Shown here: one piece after another, positions 1 through 8,722 of the stretch
Layout: every line of letters begins with the position of its first letter
Position numbering within the stretch: position 1 is the first letter of the stretch
Origin: a virus
Virus record (IMG/VR): IMGVR_UViG_3300034121_001414
Location: 1-45,701 of that record
DNA length: 45,701 nucleotides
Direction: 5' to 3' (one strand)
Translations under genes and position numbers: made by a program
Notes under the pieces: generated by a model
What the model saw: only the letters and a program-made list of their open reading frames with translations
The model's database searches: none
What the model was told of the DNA's origin: nothing

Positions 1-1344
1 ACTAATTTATTTAGACCTTATAATGTAATAAATCCTGCAATTAAGATATACCAAGAAATGTCTTGTGCAGTTTCAGATATGTTTGGTCATTGTGTCAGAT
101 ATTTCAAAACTCAAGCTAGAACTGAATCTGCTGATCCAGTTCTTAAAGAATATTCGCTATATGAAGTAACTGATGTTAAGGACATCAAAGTTCTTGTTCC
201 GGATAATCAATTCCCTGATAACGCAGTAAGATTCTTACCTTATGATATGGATTTTAATGAAGGTCTAGAAGTTCATATAGTTAGAGAACATTTCGAACGA
301 GCTTTTGGACAGGAAGATTTACCTGAACAAAAAGATTATATTTACTTTCCACTTATTGATCGTATTTTTGAAGTCAATTCTGCATATCTATTTAGAGATT
401 TTATGGCAACCGAAGCTTATTACAAAGTTATGCTATTCAAATGGCAAGATAAGTTAAATGTTATGCGAATTAATCCAGAAATTGATAAATATGTTAATGA
501 TCTTCATGAAAGTCTTGATGAAACTTTAGGACCTGAAATACAAAAAGAATTTAACGAAATTACAAAACCTATGCAATATCAAACTATCGCGGTAGGAGGA
601 TACGATCATGTAAGAAGTCACATCAATGGAGTTTTAGTAATAGAAAATAAAGACCTTTCTAATTATTTCACAATAGTAGGTAAGTATTTCTATGATATGA
701 CTCGAAATATGAATTGGAATGATATTGCAGTTAAATATAAGCTAGAAGTTAATAGAACAATTAATGACAATACTGCATTTTCTATGTGGTTTAAACCAAG
801 ACATTTATCGACTAGTTTAAATACCTATGATACTCTTATTGATGGATATAATGTATCCGAAAATAAAGGATTTAGAATATCGTTAGATTATGATCCTATT
901 ACTAAAGGAACCAAATCTATCACGGTAAAATCTAATTCAAATACTTTAGTATTTAATGAATCATTCCCTGCATTAAGCAATGACGAATGGTATGCATTAA
1001 TGGTTAATCATTTGAATGAATTTGGACAGGTTTCTGTTCATTTATGGAAAATGAAATATAATGACACTCTTCCTTCTGCCGGTCAAACTAAGACAACAGA
1101 TCTACAATTAGTATTTACTCAAGTTATAAATATCGTAGCTGAGGATATTAATCCTACTAATACTGTATTTCAATTAAGAGCAGGAACTTTCTATTCAACA
1201 AATATCAGAATTTGGAGTGAATCTATTGAGGAAGAAAAACAACCAGTAACTCTTAATCAATATGTGGTAAGAGAACATGATTTGGCTCTATTAATAGACA
1301 ATGCAGTCAGTCCATTGAGGCTTGTTAAAGAATACGTCAGATAA
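1..1344 (+). CDS. gp14-like neck protein with LamG-like C-terminal domain, 5' partial
   Basis: The reading frame is open from base 1, 19 codons before the first ATG at 58, so the true start lies outside the window. The N-terminal 150 residues resemble T4-type neck protein gp14: an acidic stretch with RFLPYDMDFNEG, a region ending in AFGQEDLPEQKDYIYFPL, then a segment of the IFEV type. Gp14 helps close the packaged head and receive the tail. From about residue 235 the pattern changes to a LamG/concanavalin-like beta sandwich (AFSMWFKPRHL, then a DEWYALMVNH-type strand), which T4 gp14 lacks and which could bind glycans or stabilise the neck. The position just upstream of terminase genes suits a neck gene. 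The gp14 assignment rests on pattern memory, not an alignment; a general tail or neck structural protein is the alternative. Confidence 0.5.
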   Translation, partial: TNLFRPYNVINPAIKIYQEMSCAVSDMFGHCVRYFKTQARTESADPVLKEYSLYEVTDVKDIKVLVPDNQFPDNAVRFLPYDMDFNEGLEVHIVREHFERAFGQEDLPEQKDYIYFPLIDRIFEVNSAYLFRDFMATEAYYKVMLFKWQDKLNVMRINPEIDKYVNDLHESLDETLGPEIQKEFNEITKPMQYQTIAVGGYDHVRSHINGVLVIENKDLSNYFTIVGKYFYDMTRNMNWNDIAVKYKLEVNRTINDNTAFSMWFKPRHLSTSLNTYDTLIDGYNVSENKGFRISLDYDPITKGTKSITVKSNSNTLVFNESFPALSNDEWYALMVNHLNEFGQVSVHLWKMKYNDTLPSAGQTKTTDLQLVFTQVINIVAEDINPTNTVFQLRAGTFYSTNIRIWSESIEEEKQPVTLNQYVVREHDLALLIDNAVSPLRLVKEYVR

Positions 1345-1410
1345 CAATAAATGTAATTATATTTTATGTGATATACTAGAAATAGTTTATCTCATTTTTT
1401 TATAAAAACA

Positions 1411-1440
1411 GAAACTGACCTAGCCAATAAATCATATAAT
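1411..1440 (+). promoter_or_regulatory. Putative promoter, GAAACTGA ... ATCATATAAT
   Basis: GAAACTGA at 1411-1418 and ATCATATAAT at 1431-1440 recur almost identically at 8652-8680, where the two boxes are 19 instead of 20 bases apart. Both copies sit in gaps in front of genes. The arrangement looks like a -35/-10 pair. Promoter function is inferred from the recurrence and position only. Confidence 0.4.
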
Positions 1441-1464
1441 AATTACTGGAATTAAATGAATGAA

Positions 1465-1487
1465 AGAATACTGTATTTCAGCATTCT
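1465..1487 (+). other. Imperfect hairpin in the gap before the terminase genes
   Basis: AGAATACTG (1465-1473) pairs with CAGCATTCT (1479-1487) around a TATTT loop with one A-C mismatch. No T-run follows, so it is a poor intrinsic terminator. It may be an RNA processing or stability element upstream of the terminase gene cluster. The AT-rich element ATAAATATATTATAAG at 1495-1510 follows directly and may be a second promoter for the next gene. Confidence 0.35.
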
Positions 1488-1521
1488 CTTCGAGATAAAT
1501 ATATTATAAGATTACAATAGT

Positions 1522-2148
1522 ATGAATGATGAAAACCAAGATAATCCAGTAAGAAGATCTATAGATGATTTGCTTAGTGAAGAAAACTCTTTACCAGCAA
1601 CTGCACAAAATAGACTTCCGGCATTTGAGCTTAATACGCCAGTTAATTATGATGATATGAAGATTTCTTCGGTCAATAAATCGAAGAAGCTTATGAATTC
1701 TCTTCTTAAATTTTATCTTTCACAAGAACTTATAGATAGTAACGAATATATTCAAGCTAAGGCTAAACTTGAAATGATGACTCTTTCAAATCTTATACAG
1801 CAAATGAATATAGCAGAAAGAGCAATTACTACTTTGATGAGAACTATCGATACAGGAGAAGTTAGTCCTAGAATGTTTGAAGTTTTAGGAGGTCTTCAAA
1901 AAACTATGTTAGATATTATGAAACATCAAACACTTCATATGATGGCAGCCGAAGAAAATATGAAGAAACTAAAGAGAGATGTCGATGTTTATTCTGACAA
2001 TATCACAATCAAACAAAATAAATCAGATTCTAATACGGTTTCAAGAGGAACTAGGAATCTGATGAAAGATATACAAAGAGAATTAGGAAACGAAGAACCA
2101 GAAGAGGATTCTACAGATTTTGATTCTGAATCACAAGATCAATTATGA
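1522..2148 (+). CDS. Putative terminase small subunit (gp16-like)
   Basis: A 208-residue, mostly helical protein directly upstream of the large terminase operon. Residues about 55-150 form a long helical region with heptad-like spacing, including a segment like TGEVSPRMFEVLGGL that matches the turn between the coiled-coil helices of T4-type gp16. The N- and C-terminal ends are polar and acidic, as expected for the DNA-binding and motor-contact arms of small terminases, which assemble as rings and select or regulate DNA for packaging. It is somewhat longer than T4 gp16 (164 residues). The stop overlaps the next start as ATGA. Sequence identity in this family is weak, so the call depends on context and helix pattern. 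Confidence 0.6.
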   Translation: MNDENQDNPVRRSIDDLLSEENSLPATAQNRLPAFELNTPVNYDDMKISSVNKSKKLMNSLLKFYLSQELIDSNEYIQAKAKLEMMTLSNLIQQMNIAERAITTLMRTIDTGEVSPRMFEVLGGLQKTMLDIMKHQTLHMMAAEENMKKLKRDVDVYSDNITIKQNKSDSNTVSRGTRNLMKDIQRELGNEEPEEDSTDFDSESQDQL

Positions 2149-2831
2149 AAAATATAGATGCACCTGCTAAAATATTAAAATTTGGTGAATATCAAAGGAA
2201 AGGACATAATGATAAAGAAATGGATCCTAGACAAATAAAAAGAATAGGAACAGATAAAGTTATCTACTTGACTTTTGATATGTGTCCATCCGATAAATTA
2301 GATCAGGATATTATTGATTTTTTAGAATCTAATAAGTATGAAGCGTCATTTTTTGTTTGTGTTGATTGGATAGAATTTAATCAAGGATCCGTAGATTTTT
2401 CATTTTTGAATAATCCGCTATTCACTATAGGAGGACATGGATTTAGACATGTTGACCCGCTAAAACAATCTAATTACGAACAAGATCAAGATATAAATAA
2501 AACTCTTAATTATTGGAAAGATGTAGGGAAAATCATTAGATGGTATAGAGTTCCTTATGGTCATCCTACAGAAACTTCGTTTAAATGGTTTTCGCAAAAT
2601 GGTATAAAATGTGCTTCTTGGGCTGGTCCAGTATTCGATAAAAAATCTGATTCTGTTCCTTATAATCCAAATGATGCTGCAAAATTTTATGTAGAAAATT
2701 CTCTTACTAATGGTGATATTATTCTAATGCATGCAAATGGTGAAGGAATAAATACTCTTAATCTTCTTAAAGAGCTTACTTATAACTTATCTAAGCAAGG
2801 TTATACATTCAAAAAGCTTCCTAATGTTTAA
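2145..2831 (+). CDS. Polysaccharide deacetylase (CE4/NodB-like)
   Basis: A 228-residue NodB-homology domain protein. Visible motifs are YLTFDM at 41-46 (catalytic-base Asp45), HGFRH at 98-102 (two metal-binding His), RVPYG at 135-139 and LMHANG at 194-199 (catalytic His196). These are the conserved motifs of CE4 enzymes that remove N-acetyl groups from peptidoglycan, chitin or other surface glycans using a metal ion. The usual TFDD motif is TFDM here, so the second Asp, normally a metal ligand, is absent; some CE4 branches have a TFDxC form and may use another ligand. There is no signal peptide, so it acts in the host cytoplasm, after lysis, or on the virion. It overlaps both terminase genes (ATGA upstream, 8 bases downstream), an unexpected place for a wall-modifying enzyme. 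Confidence 0.75.
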   Translation: MKNIDAPAKILKFGEYQRKGHNDKEMDPRQIKRIGTDKVIYLTFDMCPSDKLDQDIIDFLESNKYEASFFVCVDWIEFNQGSVDFSFLNNPLFTIGGHGFRHVDPLKQSNYEQDQDINKTLNYWKDVGKIIRWYRVPYGHPTETSFKWFSQNGIKCASWAGPVFDKKSDSVPYNPNDAAKFYVENSLTNGDIILMHANGEGINTLNLLKELTYNLSKQGYTFKKLPNV

Positions 2832-4617
2832 AGTAAAAGAATATCAAGAGGAAAATAAAGATGAAGGAAAAGTAATTTGGACTACTGAAAAAGTAGCGAA
2901 TCTTCTTGCAGCAATGGAAGAAGGTTATCAAAGTGGAGAACATCCATTTTATGAAGGAGATCCTAATTATAAAAAAGGAAATATTGTATTTGAATATACA
3001 GATTTAGAATTAGAAGAAATAAAAAAATGTGCAAAAGATATTGCATATTTTGCTAATACTTATTGTCAGGTTATGACAGATGAAGGTTATCAAAAAATTA
3101 CTCTTCGTCCTTATCAAGAAAATGTTTTAACATCTTATCAAGCAAATCGGTGGAATATATTTCTAGCTCCAAGACAAGTTGGTAAGACTATTACATCTTC
3201 TATATTCCTTACTTGGTTTTTGCTTTTTCATTTCGATAAAAACGTGCTTCTTATGTCTAACAAAGGAGCAACCACTAAAGAAATTATGGATAAAATAAAG
3301 GCTGTAGTTGAAGGCCTTCCATTTTATCTTAAACCGGGAGTAATAAAGAAAGATGTTATGAGTATGATGTTTGATAATCGTTGTAGAATTATCGGACAAA
3401 ATACTACAAAAACTGGCGGTATTGGTTTTACTATACATCTTCTATTCATAGATGAGTTTGCACATATTCCAGAAAATATAAAAAGACCGTTTTACGAAAA
3501 CGTATATCCTACTCTATCATCTTCAAAGATATCTAGAGTAATTATTACATCTACACCTAATGGATATGATTTATTTCATGATTTATATCAAGGAGCCGTA
3601 GATGGAATGAATGAATACACACCAATGCGAGTAGATTGGTGGGAAGTTCCAGGCAGAGATGAAGCATGGAAAGCTAGAGAAATAGCAAATTTAGGATCAG
3701 AAGAGGCATTTAATCAACAATACGGATGTCAATTTCTTAATTCATCTTCTTTGCTTTTAGATTCTGAACAAATTTTGCGATTAGAAAAACATCAGACGGA
3801 ATTCGAATTTAAAGAAATTGATGCTTTAGATGATTTATGTATAGATTATTCTCAATTGAAATGGGATTCTAATTTTAATATAGATGATTTAGAAACTGAT
3901 AAGAATTTTTTCGTTATGTCTATAGATTTAGCAGAAGGTGTAGGACGAGATCATACTATAGCAAATATATTTAAGATAAATTCTTTAGACAGAACAGATG
4001 CTGATAGATTAAATTCGCCTGGTTCTATTAATGAATTTTTTAGTTTAGAACAAGTAGGAATATTTAGATCTAATCTCCATAATATAGAAGATTTTTCGAA
4101 AATTTTGTACACTCTTTGTGTTAGAGTATTTAATCAAGAAAATCTTCGATTGATTATTGAATATAACACTTATGGATCCGAATTGATTAAAAATCTAATA
4201 ACTTTATATCCTTCGTCAAATGATTTTGACGAAGAAGTTATAGTGAAATACAAACATAGAACTTCTGCAAAAGTTAAAAATTTAGGACTTAGATTGAATA
4301 GAGAAAATAAAATTCTTTATTGTGAAAAAATGAAGAAGAATATAGGAAACGGACAAATAATTATAAAAGATTCTAGAACTATAACAGAAGCCAGAACATT
4401 TTCAAGAAATGCAAACGGATCTTATTCAGCACAATCTGGACATGACGATTGTATAATGACTTGTGTTAATGTATCTTCATTTTTTGATACCTTAGATTAT
4501 TCTGAAATTGTAGAAGAATATTTCGATACGTTAGAATTAGAAGATCAGAACTATATAGATGACTTTTTAGAGAAATCTGATAAAAATGATGATAGTCTTT
4601 ATGATTCTATTTTCTAA
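2824..4617 (+). CDS. Terminase large subunit (gp17-like)
   Basis: The DNA-packaging motor ATPase and headful nuclease. The ATPase half has a Walker A at 115-122 (APRQVGKT), Walker B LLFIDE at 206-211 and the coupling motif STPNG at 243-247. The C-terminal RNase H-like nuclease has Asp368 in MSIDLAEG, Glu446 in LIIEYNT and the Asp pair at 541-542 in GHDDCIM. Length (597 residues) is close to T4 gp17 (610). It acts at the portal vertex, pumping DNA into the prohead and cutting the concatemer. Start ATG at 2824 lies 8 bases inside the preceding gene, implying translational coupling. Confidence 0.95.
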   Translation: MFKVKEYQEENKDEGKVIWTTEKVANLLAAMEEGYQSGEHPFYEGDPNYKKGNIVFEYTDLELEEIKKCAKDIAYFANTYCQVMTDEGYQKITLRPYQENVLTSYQANRWNIFLAPRQVGKTITSSIFLTWFLLFHFDKNVLLMSNKGATTKEIMDKIKAVVEGLPFYLKPGVIKKDVMSMMFDNRCRIIGQNTTKTGGIGFTIHLLFIDEFAHIPENIKRPFYENVYPTLSSSKISRVIITSTPNGYDLFHDLYQGAVDGMNEYTPMRVDWWEVPGRDEAWKAREIANLGSEEAFNQQYGCQFLNSSSLLLDSEQILRLEKHQTEFEFKEIDALDDLCIDYSQLKWDSNFNIDDLETDKNFFVMSIDLAEGVGRDHTIANIFKINSLDRTDADRLNSPGSINEFFSLEQVGIFRSNLHNIEDFSKILYTLCVRVFNQENLRLIIEYNTYGSELIKNLITLYPSSNDFDEEVIVKYKHRTSAKVKNLGLRLNRENKILYCEKMKKNIGNGQIIIKDSRTITEARTFSRNANGSYSAQSGHDDCIMTCVNVSSFFDTLDYSEIVEEYFDTLELEDQNYIDDFLEKSDKNDDSLYDSIF

Positions 4618-4633
4618 AACATTCGGAACTTAA

Positions 4634-4644
4634 GATATATAATT
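4634..4644 (+). promoter_or_regulatory. Putative late-type promoter -10 (GATATATAATT)
   Basis: GATATATAATT lies 20 bases before the sheath start in the only gap between terminase and sheath. Similar ATATAAT-like elements precede the tube gene (8021-8030), the methyltransferase (8673-8682), the 25.75 kb gene (25740-25748), the 30.9 kb gene (30909-30918) and the 40.36 kb gene (40335-40344). This suggests a phage-specific -10 element. Function is inferred; AT-rich background makes chance matches likely for any single site. Confidence 0.35.
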
Positions 4645-4663
4645 AAAAAATTAGAAAGCGAAA

Positions 4664-7600
4664 ATGGCACTTTCTCCGAGTTTACAACAATTCAAGAGTT
4701 CAGGGGTGTATCGATTGGAATTTGACAGGAGTCAAATTATCAATATACCTTCAGAAACAATCCGCTTAATTATCGGATTTTCAAAAAAAGGACCTTTTAA
4801 TACTCCGGTATTTGTCCAAGATACAATATTTTTTAGACAAGTTTTTGGTGATATTGATTCAGTTTTAGAAAGAAAAGGATCTTTCTTTCACAGAACAGTA
4901 TTAACATGTCTTGATAGAGGTCCTGTTATCGTTCTTAATCTTTTAAGTTTGAATGATACTTTAGATACTTCTAGTTATCAATCTATTTCTACTTCGGCTT
5001 TTGATGAAAACTCAACTGCTGATACTGCTCCTGTATCTAAATATTTTAATACAGATAAATTTTGGTTTACCGATCCAAATGCTCTTATTTCTGCTGCAGA
5101 TACTTATCAATCAGTAGCTGCTAGAAGATTAGTTAATTTTGCTAATGTCAGTAGAAAACCAATCTCTATAATCACTAAAAAATCTGATCTTTTAGGGTTT
5201 GAACTTACTGCTAAAGATTGGTATAGTGCTGGTCAAGTTCCAGAATTTATGAATGACAGTGATTATATTTCCGATTATTTAATTGATGTTATTGTAATAG
5301 AAGGTGATTTTTCTAATTATACTTCTCTTTCAATAGATCCAATTTTTGGAGATTATTTTGATACTACAGGTCTTAAGAAAACCGTTCAAGACATTTATGG
5401 TAATGATAAAGATGGTCTTACTCAATTCTTATCTCTTGATCAAGTTAATGTTCTTGGAGTGTATAGCGGATCATTAATTCCAGAATTTCAAGATAAAAAT
5501 GGAAATAATATCTTCATACAAGATCTAGTTAATTTAGAAACTTCTAAGACTGGTGCTTTAATGGCAATTAATCAAGAAGCTTTTGATAATCAACCATATC
5601 AAATGGGATTATCTTCTAGATATATTTCCGGTGATCTAATTGATACTGTAGGTCATACAATCGAAGGAAATTCTTCAATTTCTATTTTGAATTTTATGTC
5701 TTATTATGGTACTGTTGTTGATGAATATACTTATTCATCTAAGCAAGGTGCTACTTCGGTATTAATGAATACTATTATTGCTGGTGCTACTCCCGGTGTA
5801 TCTGCTAATGCATTGTTAGAAGCTTCATCTTCTCTTACTGGAGCTACTAATTGGAATGATTTAGGAGCTACTGGATATTTTGATACAATGACTATTTATG
5901 GTCCTTCATCTTCTGCATTGCCTGCTAGTTATACTTCGGCATTTACTACTCAAACTGAATTTGAATCTTTTGCCGCAAGTATTTCGGTTGGTAAATCTTT
6001 TATCAAAGGTGCAGTTGAAGCTGTTGCTGGAGCTACTGGAGATGTTAATTATATTGCAGTTAAAACTAAAACTCTTAATCTTGCTAATAATACTTTAAAA
6101 CTTACTACAGATTTAGTTACTTCTGATTCTTCAGTAGTAGGTCCTACATCTACAGATTTAGGTTGGTATTATATTGGTGGTATTGGTATTACTGTTGGTG
6201 GAGGTGCAGAAGTAATTAATATTATCCGAAGTAATGATTGGCAATTTACTTGTTTTTCGGCGGATGATAAAATTCATGCTGGTCAAGATTCTGTAATATA
6301 TCAAGCTAATCTTTCTGGATTATTAACTGATGGTGATAGAATTTCACTTGAAGAAGGAGGTACAGGACCTTTTGGTTATCTTGAATTTGAAAGAGTCTCT
6401 TCTAACGATTTTAGTGCAGCTCCATTAAATGAGGCATTTGATTCACTTGATACACCTATATTAAGTAAGAGAATTAATTATGTTAATCTTACTGCTTACA
6501 CAACACCTGGTTTAACTGGTGCTACTCCAATAGGAGCTACTTCAAATTATGTATTTAAAACTTTAACTGGAAGTATTAATGAATCTTTAGAAGTAGATAC
6601 TGTCAATACGCCTTCTAATCCTACTAATGTTCTTTATTTTAATAATACATCGGCTGGTCCTAGAGGAGCTGGAGGTTTTACTAGTAAAGTTGTTAAAGGA
6701 GATTATTTAGTTCAGAATTTTGGTGGTACTGGAACTCCTACTAAAATAAGTCCAGTCACTGGAAAAACTCGTTTGACTAAAGTTATTTCTGTAATTGAAA
6801 TTACTGATCCAACTTCTTCACTTTATGGATATATTAAAGTCACTACAAATGATCCTATATTCATAGATACTACTGTAGGAGGTGCTGAAGTTGAAAGATA
6901 CAAAGATATCAGAAATTTCATAAATCATTATAGATTCTCTACTCTTGGAGGTTATACTTTACGTGATGCACAAATGCCTAATGGTACCGCTGATCGTCAA
7001 GCTCAAATTTTAGACGTTCTTTATTCAACTAATCTTTCTACTGCACTTGTTGATAGAGAAGTAATTACTTATCGTTATATCGTCGATTCTTTCGAAGGTG
7101 TAATTGAACCTTCTTCTAAGTTCCGTTTAAGTAAACTTGCTAAGACTCAACAATCTTCGTTGGCTATATGTAATATGCCTTCAGTGAAACAATTTAAAGA
7201 TAGTACTAATCCGCTATTCAAATTTGATTCTACTTCAGCATTCAATACTCAATATATTCCATCTGGTGGAAATCTTGATCTTGCTCCTTCTAATGTATTT
7301 GGTCTTCCTGCAATAGCTGATGGTGCTAATTATTCAGCATTCTATGGACCTAATCTAATCATTAGAGAAAATGGCAAGAATAATTCAATTCCTCCAGCGG
7401 CTTATGTTTCTAATTTGTATATCGACAAATATAATTTAGCTCTTCCTTATTCAATCGTTGCTGGTCCTCGTAGAGGTGTAGTAAGCGGAAAAGGTCTAGT
7501 AGGTGTTGAATTTAATTTTGACCGTACAGATCTAGATTTTGTTGAACCGTTTGGTTATAACGCTATTGTAAATAAGAGAGGTTTTGGTTTAACTATTAAT

Positions 7601-7966
7601 GCTAATCAAACTGCTCAACAGAGTATCAAATCTGCACTTTCACAGATTCACGTTCGTGAGCTTATCATTTACATTCAAGATGGTATAGAGGCTATCCTTA
7701 AAAATTATCGTTGGGAATTCAACACTGCACAAAATCGTTTAGAGATCAAGACTCTTGCGGATAATTTCTTATCTCAAATTCTTGCTGATGGTGGAGTTTA
7801 TGATTTCCAAAACATAATGGATACTACTAACAATACTACCGAAATTATCGATAGTAATATTGGTATTCTCGATACATACGTCGAACCTGTAAGAGGAATG
7901 GGTATCTTAGTACATCGTACAACTATTCTTAAGACTGGAACTATCGCAACTGGTAATTTCCTTTAA
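4664..7966 (+). CDS. Tail sheath protein (gp18-like), oversized
   Basis: The contractile sheath subunit. The C-terminal 150 residues carry the conserved sheath core: a HVRELIIYIQDGIEAIL helix, a GGVYDFQNIMDTTNNTTE segment and a final strand with YVEPVRGMGI. The N-terminus (SSGVYRLEFD then SETIRLIIGF) matches the start of T4-type sheaths. At 1,100 residues it is far longer than T4 gp18 (659); the extra length lies in the middle, about residues 120-850, and is rich in Ser, Thr, Gly and Ala, as expected for domains displayed on the sheath surface. The gene is flanked by a promoter-like element and a strong terminator and is followed by the tube gene, the standard order. Confidence 0.93.
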   Translation: MALSPSLQQFKSSGVYRLEFDRSQIINIPSETIRLIIGFSKKGPFNTPVFVQDTIFFRQVFGDIDSVLERKGSFFHRTVLTCLDRGPVIVLNLLSLNDTLDTSSYQSISTSAFDENSTADTAPVSKYFNTDKFWFTDPNALISAADTYQSVAARRLVNFANVSRKPISIITKKSDLLGFELTAKDWYSAGQVPEFMNDSDYISDYLIDVIVIEGDFSNYTSLSIDPIFGDYFDTTGLKKTVQDIYGNDKDGLTQFLSLDQVNVLGVYSGSLIPEFQDKNGNNIFIQDLVNLETSKTGALMAINQEAFDNQPYQMGLSSRYISGDLIDTVGHTIEGNSSISILNFMSYYGTVVDEYTYSSKQGATSVLMNTIIAGATPGVSANALLEASSSLTGATNWNDLGATGYFDTMTIYGPSSSALPASYTSAFTTQTEFESFAASISVGKSFIKGAVEAVAGATGDVNYIAVKTKTLNLANNTLKLTTDLVTSDSSVVGPTSTDLGWYYIGGIGITVGGGAEVINIIRSNDWQFTCFSADDKIHAGQDSVIYQANLSGLLTDGDRISLEEGGTGPFGYLEFERVSSNDFSAAPLNEAFDSLDTPILSKRINYVNLTAYTTPGLTGATPIGATSNYVFKTLTGSINESLEVDTVNTPSNPTNVLYFNNTSAGPRGAGGFTSKVVKGDYLVQNFGGTGTPTKISPVTGKTRLTKVISVIEITDPTSSLYGYIKVTTNDPIFIDTTVGGAEVERYKDIRNFINHYRFSTLGGYTLRDAQMPNGTADRQAQILDVLYSTNLSTALVDREVITYRYIVDSFEGVIEPSSKFRLSKLAKTQQSSLAICNMPSVKQFKDSTNPLFKFDSTSAFNTQYIPSGGNLDLAPSNVFGLPAIADGANYSAFYGPNLIIRENGKNNSIPPAAYVSNLYIDKYNLALPYSIVAGPRRGVVSGKGLVGVEFNFDRTDLDFVEPFGYNAIVNKRGFGLTINANQTAQQSIKSALSQIHVRELIIYIQDGIEAILKNYRWEFNTAQNRLEIKTLADNFLSQILADGGVYDFQNIMDTTNNTTEIIDSNIGILDTYVEPVRGMGILVHRTTILKTGTIATGNFL

Positions 7967-7972
7967 TCTCAT

Positions 7973-8010
7973 AAAATTGTAGGGCTATTAATTTAGCTCT
8001 ACAATTTTTT
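7973..8010 (+). terminator. Intrinsic terminator after the sheath gene
   Basis: A 14-base stem (7973-7986 with 7995-8008, one G-T pair) around the loop ATTAATTT, ending in a T-run at 8005-8010. It would end or reduce transcription after the sheath gene, so the tube gene likely has its own promoter at 8021-8040. Confidence 0.85.
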
Positions 8011-8020
8011 CAAAAGAACG

Positions 8021-8040
8021 AATATATAATAAATATAAAG
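8021..8040 (+). promoter_or_regulatory. Putative promoter for the tail tube gene
   Basis: AATATATAATAAATATAAAG lies between the sheath terminator and the tube start at 8058. The ATATATAAT core matches the element before the sheath gene. A terminator followed at once by this element supports independent, strong expression of the tube protein. Promoter activity is inferred. Confidence 0.4.
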
Positions 8041-8057
8041 AAAAAAGATTTTAAATC

Positions 8058-8609
8058 ATGCCTGGATTACCTCATTATCTCAATAATAAAGCTTCTACCA
8101 AATGGTATGAACCGTATTATAGTAATTTATTCGAAGTGAATATCCTTCCACCTCCTAGTGTTTCTGGAGGTTCTATTCTTCTTGAACATGTAACTAAAGT
8201 TTCTGGATTAAATCAAGATAAAGGCCAAACTCCAGTAGAACAAAAATATAAATTTGCTACTCGTTCTTATGCTGGAGGTATTCCTGAAGCTACTACTGTA
8301 GATTTAACAATTGGATTTACTCTAAATTTAAATGATGCTAATGAGCTTTATGTTTATAAAACTCTTAGAGATTGGTGGAGAATTGTATACAATCCTCTTA
8401 CTGGTGAGCAAGGTCTTAAGAAAGATTATATTGGAACTATAGTAGTTACTAATTTCAATAGAAAGGGAGATATTTTCTGGCAGCGTACTTTCCATGATTG
8501 TATCCCTACTGCAACTCTTCCTGAATTAGCAGGTGATTATACAGCTACTGAAGTAGCTACTATGGATGTAGTTTGGAGATCTGATTGGTATGAAGAGAAT
8601 ATTGTTTAA
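8058..8609 (+). CDS. Tail tube protein (gp19-like)
   Basis: A 183-residue protein, near T4 gp19 (163), directly after the sheath gene. It has the expected tube fold features: an N-terminal strand region with YYSNLFEVNILPP, an antiparallel core and a conserved end with ATMDVVWRSDWYE. Stacked hexamers form the inner tube that is pushed through the host envelope when the sheath contracts. A terminator follows at once. Start ATG at 8058 is the only plausible one. Confidence 0.9.
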   Translation: MPGLPHYLNNKASTKWYEPYYSNLFEVNILPPPSVSGGSILLEHVTKVSGLNQDKGQTPVEQKYKFATRSYAGGIPEATTVDLTIGFTLNLNDANELYVYKTLRDWWRIVYNPLTGEQGLKKDYIGTIVVTNFNRKGDIFWQRTFHDCIPTATLPELAGDYTATEVATMDVVWRSDWYEENIV

Positions 8610-8624
8610 TTGATTAATAAATAT

Positions 8625-8646
8625 AAGGACTCGAAAGAGTCCTTTT
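8625..8646 (+). terminator. Intrinsic terminator after the tube gene
   Basis: AAGGACTC (8625-8632), a GAAA tetraloop, then GAGTCCTT (8637-8644) running into a T-tract. A compact, stable hairpin that closes the tail sheath/tube transcription block. Confidence 0.85.
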
Positions 8647-8651
8647 GTGCT

Positions 8652-8680
8652 GAAACTGATCTCGATACATATCATATAAT
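8652..8680 (+). promoter_or_regulatory. Putative promoter, second copy of GAAACTGA ... ATCATATAAT
   Basis: GAAACTGA at 8652-8659 and ATCATATAAT at 8671-8680 repeat the element at 1411-1440. It lies just after a terminator and 43 bases before the methyltransferase start, a natural promoter position. Confidence 0.45.
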
Positions 8681-8722
8681 AAAAGATTTTTTGTATATTA
8701 GAAATCAAAATAAAAATTTTAT

